From the NCBI GenBank assembly GCA_003453835.1, contig DMMN01000078.1, positions 11,975 to 21,349 of the forward strand: DNA of 9,375 bases, written 5' to 3'. The DNA comes from Bacteroidota bacterium. Lineage in GTDB: Bacteria; Bacteroidota; Ignavibacteria; UBA10030. This document shows, in pieces, positions 4,218 through 9,375 of the stretch; the stretch's first letter is position 1; each line of letters opens with the position of its first letter. The notes beneath the pieces are model-generated. The model saw only the letters and a list, made by a program, of their open reading frames with translations. It did not search any database and was not told the origin of the DNA. The translations under genes were made by a program, and so were the position numbers.

Positions 4218-4865
4218 ATGAAACAAACAATCGCTCAACGGATTCGGCTTGCACGAACCAATAAGAATCTCGACCAGGCACGGTTCGCTGCCAAGCTTGA
4301 TGTTGCAACACGGACGGTGCAAAGGTGGGAGAAAGGAGAACAGGTGCCTGACAGCAACTATCTGATGCGCGTCGCCAAAGTCACCGGCGTGGCGCCGCAT
4401 TGGCTGCTGACGGGAGGCGGAGATATGTACGCGAGAGCCTCCGACGCAAAGATCTTACCGCTCCCAACAAGCCGCTACAAGAAGATCGAGCTCGTCTCGC
4501 TGCCACTCCTTTCCTCCGTCCCGGGCGGAGCGCCGAGCCTCATCTTCCATCCCGATTACGTGGAGAAGTACATCACCGTCGATGACATTAACGACGCAAA
4601 CGCGTTCGCATTGGAAGTAAAGGGAAGCAGCATGGCCCCGCGCATCGAGGATGGCGACATCATCGTCGTGAGCCCAAAGCTCGAATCAAAAAGCGGCGAT
4701 ATCTGCGTCGTGCGGGTGAATGACGAGGATACGGTAAAGAGAGTCCGCGTGGACGATCAGTTCCTCCACTTAATCCCGCTTAACCCCGAATACGAAATGA
4801 TGGTGGTGAAGAAAAAAGACGTCGCGTTCATGTGGCGAGTCGTGAAGGTGATTAAGAGCGTCTGA
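4218..4865 (+). CDS. XRE/S24 (CI/LexA-type) autocleaving transcriptional repressor
   Basis: A 215-residue protein with an N-terminal XRE helix-turn-helix (about 5-64: IAQRIRLARTNKNLDQARFA, then TRTVQRWEKGEQVPD) and a C-terminal S24 peptidase domain (about 92-213). The catalytic serine is S138 in VKGSSMAPRIEDGD and the general-base lysine is K174 in DTVKRVRV. Their 36-residue spacing matches LexA (S119/K156). The family cuts itself between Ala and Gly when RecA filaments form. Counting 34 residues back from S138 gives G103-G104 in SSVPGGAPS, so the site is Gly-Gly. The ATG at 4218 has AAAGGA seven bases upstream. Two promoters with palindromic candidate operators precede it, suggesting autoregulation. 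XRE rather than winged-helix DNA binding makes it a CI-like SOS regulator, not orthodox LexA. It could be a prophage relic, but no phage genes adjoin. Confidence 0.88.
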   Translation: MKQTIAQRIRLARTNKNLDQARFAAKLDVATRTVQRWEKGEQVPDSNYLMRVAKVTGVAPHWLLTGGGDMYARASDAKILPLPTSRYKKIELVSLPLLSSVPGGAPSLIFHPDYVEKYITVDDINDANAFALEVKGSSMAPRIEDGDIIVVSPKLESKSGDICVVRVNDEDTVKRVRVDDQFLHLIPLNPEYEMMVVKKKDVAFMWRVVKVIKSV

Positions 4866-4957
4866 GGGGGGTGGTAGGGAGAAAGGGAGATGGGGAGAAG
4901 GGGAGATGGGAGAAACGGAAATAGGGAGAAACGGAGAAAGGGGGGTGGGGAGATGAG
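4866..4957 (+). repeat. Purine-only G-run tract after the repressor stop
   Basis: The tract begins directly after the TGA and is almost all G and A on the plus strand. It holds at least nine runs of three or more G and irregular repeats of GGGAGATGG, GGGAGAAAG and GGGAGAAACGG. Strand asymmetry of this kind can form G-quadruplex or triplex structures and might act in transcription termination. The rest of the gap to 5107 shows nothing I can support. Confidence 0.7.
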
Positions 4958-5107
4958 CCGATGGCGTCGTGCTTCTGGAAAGCGACTCCATCACGGAGAT
5001 TCACGTATGATCAAGAGATCTGCAATGGCGGAGGTGGGTCGCTTGAATTCTCCCGGAAGGATTCCGCCTGCCTTGCTGATGCCGTTCCGCCAAACTGTAT
5101 TGCCCAC

Positions 5108-5890
5108 CTAATCCAAGAGAGCAACGATCCTTACCGGCCCCCCGCTCCCTCCTTTGATCTTCATCGGCAGGGCGATCACGGTGAATCCCTTCTCCGGCAA
5201 TTGATCCAGGTTCGCCACGTTCTCGAGCGCCGGCGTGTTCTTCTCATACAATGCCACGTGACTCTTGAAGTCTTTCGACTGGCCGCGGTCAATGCTCGGC
5301 GTGTCGATGCCGATGGCCTTGATCTTCCGAACATTTACCAGCCAATGCGCCGCCTCCGGATGTAATCCGGGAAAGTGAAGCTTCGCAACGGCAGAGTCCC
5401 CTCGCTCATCCGTTCCCATATACTTTGCCCGATCCGGCCAGTACTTCCCAAATCCCGTCCGGACGAGGACGATCGCATTGCTCACGAAGAGCCCATGCTT
5501 CTTCTCCCACGCAGTGAAGTCCTCGATCTGAATCAGATAGTCCCGGTCCGCCGCACATTCCTCCGAAACATCCACGACGAGTCCGGGTCCGATGAGCTGA
5601 TCGAGCGGAATCTGATCCACCGTGTTCCGATCCTTGTAGAAATGAATCGGCGCGTCGATGTGCGTACCGCCATGCTCGGGAGTCCAGAAGCGATTGGCTG
5701 TATAGTACCAACCGCCGGGGGTAACTCCCTCGAATCCTTTTTCGAAGACGAAACCTTTCTCGGTGGGCCAGTAGACGGTTGTCGAGTCGTACGAGTACGA
5801 AAGATCGACGATCTTGTCGATCATCCGCTCCCGCTCCCCACACGCCGAGAGCAGCACTATTGAAAGAACGAAGAGCATTTCCTTTTTCAT
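5108..5890 (-). CDS. Exported lipoprotein of the cyclase / kynurenine formamidase family
   Basis: A 260-residue protein. Residues 1-17 form a lipoprotein signal (MKKEMLFVLSIVLLSAC) with lipobox LSAC and C17 as the lipidated residue. The mature part is a PF04199-type cyclase domain: IVDLSYSYDSTTVYWP (27-42) and the metal-binding motif H73-G-G-T-H77-I-D79-A-P-I-H83. Later come GLVVDVS, IVLVRTGFGKYW, FPGLHPEAAHWLV, KAIGIDTPSID and a VIALPMKI end. The family hydrolyses amide or lactone-like bonds, for example N-formylkynurenine, using Mn or Zn; the substrate here cannot be read. Most cytosolic members lack a lipobox, so an envelope-anchored form is notable. The ATG at 5890 has GGAGG about nine bases upstream; the frame is open to 5959 but the signal peptide fixes the start. 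It is divergent from the phosphoesterase across the fold-back element. Confidence 0.88.
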   Translation of the reverse strand: MKKEMLFVLSIVLLSACGERERMIDKIVDLSYSYDSTTVYWPTEKGFVFEKGFEGVTPGGWYYTANRFWTPEHGGTHIDAPIHFYKDRNTVDQIPLDQLIGPGLVVDVSEECAADRDYLIQIEDFTAWEKKHGLFVSNAIVLVRTGFGKYWPDRAKYMGTDERGDSAVAKLHFPGLHPEAAHWLVNVRKIKAIGIDTPSIDRGQSKDFKSHVALYEKNTPALENVANLDQLPEKGFTVIALPMKIKGGSGGPVRIVALLD

Positions 5891-6013
5891 GGCGAACTCC
5901 TCCAGGTTAATTCCAGCAGGACGGTAAATGAAAGTAGAGAAAACGCCTTGGATTATCAATTCGCGATGTACACGAGTTTACCTACTATGGCGGGAAGAGA
6001 ACAGAATAGCAGT

Positions 6014-6143
6014 CACCCTGAGCGTAGTCCCGACGTTGTCTGTCGGGACGAAGTCGAGGGGTGCCGCAAGAAAACCGCACTCTGCGCAGTCTTCGACTTC
6101 GTTCGCCCGACAAGAAACGTCGGGGCTCACTACGCTCAGACTG
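6014..6143. repeat. Double-hairpin fold-back element (REP/BIME-like)
   Basis: The left part contains CTGAGCGTAGT (6018-6028), GTCCCGAC (6027-6034), a seven-base loop, and GTCGGGAC (6042-6049). It continues CGAAGTCGAGGGGTG. The right part mirrors it: CTTCGACTTCG (6091-6101), CCCGAC (6106-6111), a seven-base loop AAGAAAC, GTCGGG (6119-6124) and ACTACGCTCAG (6129-6139). Each half is a hairpin, and the halves are inverted relative to each other, so the whole can also fold as one long stem with a ~30-base centre. The core CACCCTGAGCGTAGTC...GTCGAGGGGTG recalls dispersed intergenic repeats of several phyla. Confidence 0.75.
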
Positions 6144-6162
6144 AAACTTTAACGCCTGCGAC

Positions 6163-6191
6163 TTGCCCAAAGCCATCTTTCTCCCTATGTT
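6163..6191 (+). promoter_or_regulatory. Weak candidate promoter of the phosphoesterase gene
   Basis: TTGCCC (6163-6168), a 17-bp spacer and TATGTT (6186-6191), each matching four of six consensus bases. It lies about 85 bp upstream of the start codon and just after the fold-back element. Correct spacing is the main argument. Confidence 0.3.
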
Positions 6192-6274
6192 ACGCCGAGC
6201 GAAACCTTGCAGGAACTCGTTGACATTCCCCAAACGCATTGAGGGCTTTTCATAGCCGACAAGGAGACTCTGCC

Positions 6275-7762
6275 ATGCAATCGAGACGTCTTTTTCTCAA
6301 ACGGGCCGGACTCTCAACTGCCACTCTCCTCTTCGCCGAAAAGATTCTGGCGGATCCGTATCGCCCGCTGATGCCTCTCTTTTCCGGCATCGATCCTGTT
6401 CGCATACGGGGAGCGGTACGGAGCCATGGAAAGGGCGTCCCAAATGTCGCCATCTCCGACGGTCTTTCCGTGGTCAAGACCGGAAGCGACGGCACGTTCG
6501 ACCTCCACTCGGTCTCGACGCGGGATTTCGTCTTCATGACTATTCCTCCCGGATACGCCATTGCACAGAATCCGACCGGCACAGCTCGGTTCTATCAACC
6601 GATCGAACCCCGCACGAACGGTGACGCAACTGCATTATTCGACATCGCGCAACTCCCTCACTCCGACACAATGCATGCCTTCTTCCAGCTTGCAGATCCG
6701 CAAACACTAGACGAGGCGGATGTCTCGCGCTTCCGCCGCGAAACGGTGCCAGACGTGTACGCCATGGCGCGCCAACTCGCGGACCGGTCACTCTTCGGCG
6801 TCGCGTGCGGTGATATCATGTTCGACCGGCTCCAGTACTTCCCGGAGTACGAACAGGGAGTCAAGGAGATGTCGATCCCCTTCTTCCAGGTTCTCGGGAA
6901 CCACGACGTCGAGAGACAGGCGAGGACGGACGAAGCTTCCTCGGCAACGTTTCGGCGACATTTCGGCCCGACGTATTACTCGTTCAACCGCGGAGAGATT
7001 CATTACGTGGTGCTCGACGATATTTTCTGGTTCGGAAGTTACATCGGCTATCTCGATCAACCGCAGCTCGATTGGCTCAGAGCGGACCTCGCTCACGTTG
7101 AGAGAGGGAAGACGGTGGTAGTCTTTATGCACATCCCGGCCTACTGTGAAGAGTACAAGCGGTCCGGGAAGAAGAGTCCCGACAATGCCGAAGTAATCAC
7201 GAACCGAGAACTCCTCTACCGCTTGCTGGAGCCGTTTAGGTCGTACATCCTTTCCGGACATATGCACGAGAGTGAGTATCTGAAGGATGGCGGCGTGGAG
7301 ATTCACGTGAACGGAGCGGTCTGCGGGGCGTGGTGGACGGCAAACATCTGCGGCGATGGCACTCCAAACGGCTATTCTGTGTATCAAGTGAACGGAAGCG
7401 GCCTCACCTGGCAGTATAAAACAACCGGCAAGCCGATCGACCACCAGATGACGATCCATCCCGTGGGCGCCGATCCACGACATCCCGACGAGTTTATCGC
7501 CAACATCTGGGGAGCCGACTCACGCTGGACTGTCTTGTGGTATGAAGATGGATTGAAGAAGGGATTGATGGATCGCCGGCTGGGCCGTGACCCCGAGGCC
7601 GTTCGACTCTTCGAAGGTCCCAATCTTCCGAAGAGACACACGTGGGTTGATCCATCTCCGACCGATCATCTGTTCTACGCAAAGCCGGGTCCGGCTGCGA
7701 AAGAGATCACCTTAGAGGCGAGGGATGGAGAAGGAAGAGTGTTTACGGGGAAGCTGGGCTGA
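6275..7762 (+). CDS. Tat-exported calcineurin-like metallophosphoesterase
   Basis: A 495-residue protein. It opens MQSRRLFLKRAG, a twin-arginine signal (SRRLFLK at 3-9) followed by a hydrophobic stretch to about 26. Residues ~43-105 form a small beta domain (IRGAVRSHGKGVPNVAISDG, GTFDL) typical of the N-terminal domain of this subgroup. The catalytic domain has all five metal motifs: D141 in LADPQ, D180 in CGD, GNHD at 208-211, H286 in FMHIP, and GHMH at 328-331. The region beyond ~340 (GAWWTANICGDGTPNGYSVYQV and onward) matches the C-terminal beta domain of Bacteroidetes-type homologues. It is likely a folded exported periplasmic phosphohydrolase with two metal ions; the substrate is unknown. 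The ATG at 6275 has AAGGAG eight bases upstream; an in-frame TTG at 6239 is rejected because the Tat signal starts at 6275. Confidence 0.9.
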   Translation: MQSRRLFLKRAGLSTATLLFAEKILADPYRPLMPLFSGIDPVRIRGAVRSHGKGVPNVAISDGLSVVKTGSDGTFDLHSVSTRDFVFMTIPPGYAIAQNPTGTARFYQPIEPRTNGDATALFDIAQLPHSDTMHAFFQLADPQTLDEADVSRFRRETVPDVYAMARQLADRSLFGVACGDIMFDRLQYFPEYEQGVKEMSIPFFQVLGNHDVERQARTDEASSATFRRHFGPTYYSFNRGEIHYVVLDDIFWFGSYIGYLDQPQLDWLRADLAHVERGKTVVVFMHIPAYCEEYKRSGKKSPDNAEVITNRELLYRLLEPFRSYILSGHMHESEYLKDGGVEIHVNGAVCGAWWTANICGDGTPNGYSVYQVNGSGLTWQYKTTGKPIDHQMTIHPVGADPRHPDEFIANIWGADSRWTVLWYEDGLKKGLMDRRLGRDPEAVRLFEGPNLPKRHTWVDPSPTDHLFYAKPGPAAKEITLEARDGEGRVFTGKLG

Positions 7763-7766
7763 CGTG

Positions 7767-7778
7767 TTCCTCGAGGAA
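7767..7778. repeat. 12-bp perfect palindrome after the phosphoesterase stop
   Basis: TTCCTCGAGGAA is self-complementary with no loop. It lies five bases after the stop, between convergent genes. It is not a terminator, as there is no loop and no T-run; it may be chance. Confidence 0.35.
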
Positions 7779-7825
7779 TACAACCTGGTGTAGCCTAATA
7801 CGGACTCCAGATCACACTCCAAGCG

Positions 7826-9208
7826 CTATTTCGGTTTCTTCAGTTTCAACGTCTTCATCTTCGCGGAGAGACGCTCCGGTGTCAATCCCAATATTCTTGC
7901 AGCCTTACGCTGGTCCCACCGGACCGAACTCAGCACCCCCTCGATGTGTCCCCGCTCCACTTCATTCAACGACACCGCACTTCCAACGCGCAGTCCGTCA
8001 CGAGGCGCAGACATCATCACATTCGACTCCGCTTCCCGAGAAACGGGCAGCACAAGATCTTCTACTCTGATGATCTCTTCCGGCGAGACAAGCGCCGTCG
8101 CCTCGAGGACGTTCTTCAGCTCCCCCACGTTTCCCGGCCAATCGTATTTCAACAGAACATCCAGCGCCTTGTTCTCGATGCGCTTGAGCCCCCGTTTCAG
8201 AGCCAGCTTTTCGAGAACAGCGTCCACAAGGAGAGGAATGTCCATTGTGCGTTCCCGGAGCGGTGGAAGCTTCAGCGTCACAGCGCTTAGTTGTTCGAAC
8301 AGATCCTGGCGGAACATTCCGTCGGCCACGATCTTCTGCAGATCTCCGCTTGTACTTGTGATGATTCTGACGTCGCTCTTGAGCGTCTTTCCGCCGCCGA
8401 TCCTCCGAAACTCACCGGTCTGCAGAAACTCGAGGAGTCTCAGTTGAAGCGTCATGGAAAGATGTTGGACTTCATCGAGCAGCAGCGTTCCACCATTCGC
8501 GATCTCAGCAAGGCCCTGCTCGGTAGAGCCGACTTCCGTGAAGGCGCTTCTCTCATGACCGAACAGTTCCCCTTCGAAATCCATCCCTGATCCGCGCCGG
8601 CATTCGACGGTGAGAAACGGCTTCTCTCTTCGGCCGCTATTCTTATGAAGGAAGTCCGCGATCACCTGCTTTCCGGTGCCGATCTCTCCTTGGATGAGCA
8701 CCGGCGAGTCCGTTGCCGCGACACGTGCGGCGGTCTCGAGGGCTGCGAGCATCGCCTTATCCTGTGTGACGATGTTGGCGGAGATTCCGAGCCGCTGCAG
8801 CTCCGTTCGCAGAGCTTTGTTCTCGATCAGCAATTGTTTCCGCTCCAGCGCGCGATGGACGACGGCGAGCAACTGGGGGTGATCGTACGGCTTCCTGAGG
8901 TAATCGTAAGCGCCCAGTCTCATGCACTCCACTGCCGTATCGAGCTCGTTGAGTGCGCTGAGCATGATCACCTGCGTATCGAGGAGATGCGACCGGATGA
9001 ACTTGAGCACCTCTACGCCGTCGAGTTTGGGCATTTTGATGTCGAGAAGAACGAGGTCGAAGGGGAGCGTTTGCAGGATGGCGATCGCCTCGGCTCCGTC
9101 GGGAGCCGCGTGGACGTAATATCCTTCCCGCGCAAGAAGCCTCTTCAGGACTTCCAGCAGGGATTCTTCATCGTCAACGGCGAGAACGGAAATTGGGATC
9201 TTAGCCAT
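7826..9208 (-). CDS. NtrC-architecture response regulator with degenerate sigma54-activator motifs
   Basis: A 460-residue protein in three parts. The receiver domain (1-120) is intact: D12/D13, phosphoacceptor D56 in LVLLDIKMP, S84 and K106. The AAA+ domain (~145-385) keeps Walker A (GEIGTGK, 174-180) and Walker B (GTLLLDE, 240-246). The C-terminal Fis-type helix-turn-helix (~415-455) reads VERGHIEGVL, then QRKAARILGLTPERLSAKM. The sigma54-contact loop GAFTGA is SAFTEV (221-226). The first arginine of FRxDLxxRL is kept (R300), but the second position is Q306. The sensor I Asn/His position is S287, and the arginine of WPGNVREL is G362. It therefore looks like a phosphorylation-controlled DNA-binding regulator that no longer drives sigma54, as known for HupR/NtrC variants. 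The ATG at 9208 begins the receiver; a weak GGGAA lies upstream. No histidine kinase is in the window. Confidence 0.87.
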   Translation of the reverse strand: MAKIPISVLAVDDEESLLEVLKRLLAREGYYVHAAPDGAEAIAILQTLPFDLVLLDIKMPKLDGVEVLKFIRSHLLDTQVIMLSALNELDTAVECMRLGAYDYLRKPYDHPQLLAVVHRALERKQLLIENKALRTELQRLGISANIVTQDKAMLAALETAARVAATDSPVLIQGEIGTGKQVIADFLHKNSGRREKPFLTVECRRGSGMDFEGELFGHERSAFTEVGSTEQGLAEIANGGTLLLDEVQHLSMTLQLRLLEFLQTGEFRRIGGGKTLKSDVRIITSTSGDLQKIVADGMFRQDLFEQLSAVTLKLPPLRERTMDIPLLVDAVLEKLALKRGLKRIENKALDVLLKYDWPGNVGELKNVLEATALVSPEEIIRVEDLVLPVSREAESNVMMSAPRDGLRVGSAVSLNEVERGHIEGVLSSVRWDQRKAARILGLTPERLSAKMKTLKLKKPK

Positions 9209-9237
9209 GGTGTTTTCCCATTTTTGTGCGTGAATGT

Positions 9238-9330
9238 TCAGCCACAAAGTCTCAAAGACACGAAGGAAATCACTGAACAAATCGCCTTTGCTATTTCTTC
9301 TTCACGCCCTGAAAGAGGCTTGTATTCCAT
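9238..9330 (-). pseudogene. Probable remnant of a GxxExxxY-family gene (30 codons)
   Basis: On the minus strand an ATG at 9330 opens MEYKPLSGREEEIAKAI, which resembles the start of GxxExxxY proteins (an M-E-Y-x-x-L segment, then EEIAKAIVD before the conserved LGPGLLE). The similarity then stops and the frame continues CSVISFVSLRLCG to a TGA at 9238-9240. The GPGLLE core is missing, so the gene body seems deleted. The tail DNA (CTCAAAGACACGAAGG on plus) is the kind of sequence often seen around these genes. It lies 29 bp upstream of the response regulator and may supply its promoter region. The short match makes this tentative. Confidence 0.4.
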
Positions 9331-9375
9331 AATTCTCTTTGCGCCTTAGTGCCTCAAGTTGACCGCCTCAGGAAA

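Larger units (their letters stand above)
5891..6274. other. 384-bp divergent intergenic region with a fold-back element
   Basis: This lies between the lipoprotein gene (minus) and the phosphoesterase gene (plus). It contains the fold-back element at 6014-6143 and a weak candidate promoter for the phosphoesterase (6163-6191). Short open frames across it lack ribosome binding sites and follow the palindrome, so I do not call them genes. Confidence 0.6.

Noticed and set aside
4961..5365. Plus-strand frame starting in the gap after the purine tract
   Set aside because: No ribosome binding site, no recognisable domain, and two thirds of it is antisense to the lipoprotein gene.
8645..9349. Plus-strand frame of 234 codons near the right edge
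   Set aside because: It is antisense to the receiver domain of the response regulator, whose motifs are clear.

Overview
The window is bacterial, with tightly packed genes on both strands, Shine-Dalgarno sequences of the GGAGG/AAGGAG type and sigma70-like -35/-10 promoters. Several features suggest the Bacteroidota/Chlorobi/Ignavibacteria side of the tree: a family B DNA polymerase, a small MGRTxPT protein, an intergenic palindrome built on the CACCCTGAGCGTAGTC theme, and a remnant resembling a GxxExxxY protein. This placement is an inference from recalled family distributions and was not tested.

Layout. (1) Positions 1-2386, minus strand: a likely replication/repair operon read right to left. 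It holds a RecA/Rad51-fold protein with no recognisable P-loop, a 92-residue MGRTVPT protein whose start overlaps its end, and the first 135 codons of a family B DNA polymerase that runs off the left edge. A complete vapBC toxin-antitoxin pair with its own promoter sits between the small gene and the polymerase. A second, broken toxin-antitoxin unit (a MazE/EndoAI-like antitoxin plus a 27-codon MazF stub) sits divergently at the operon's upstream end. (2) 2836-3777, minus: a DUF72 protein. (3) 3778-4217: a repeat-rich divergent control region with three 39-bp tandem units carrying palindromes, two sigma70-like promoters, and two GACA-N4-TGTC palindromes 32 bp apart. It lies in front of an XRE/S24 (CI/LexA-type) self-cleaving repressor (4218-4865). 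(4) 4866-4957: a purine/G-run tract. (5) 5108-5890, minus: a lipoprotein of the cyclase/kynurenine-formamidase fold. A fold-back element separates it from a divergent Tat-exported calcineurin-like phosphoesterase (6275-7762). (6) 7826-9208, minus: an NtrC-architecture response regulator whose sigma54-contact loop and several AAA+ catalytic residues are replaced. A probable GxxExxxY gene remnant lies just upstream.

The idea most worth testing is that the left half encodes a damage-response polymerase module. A catalytically degenerate RecA paralogue, a small partner and a polymerase would resemble the ImuA-ImuB-DnaE2 mutasome, but with a family B polymerase, and a LexA/CI-type repressor is encoded nearby. 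The link between repressor and polymerase operon is inference; I found no GACA-N4-TGTC site at the operon's start. A second theme is degenerate machinery: no P-loop in the RecA-like protein, Gly-Gly at the expected repressor cleavage site, SAFTEV instead of GAFTGA, a VapC lacking one acidic residue, and a MazF stub.
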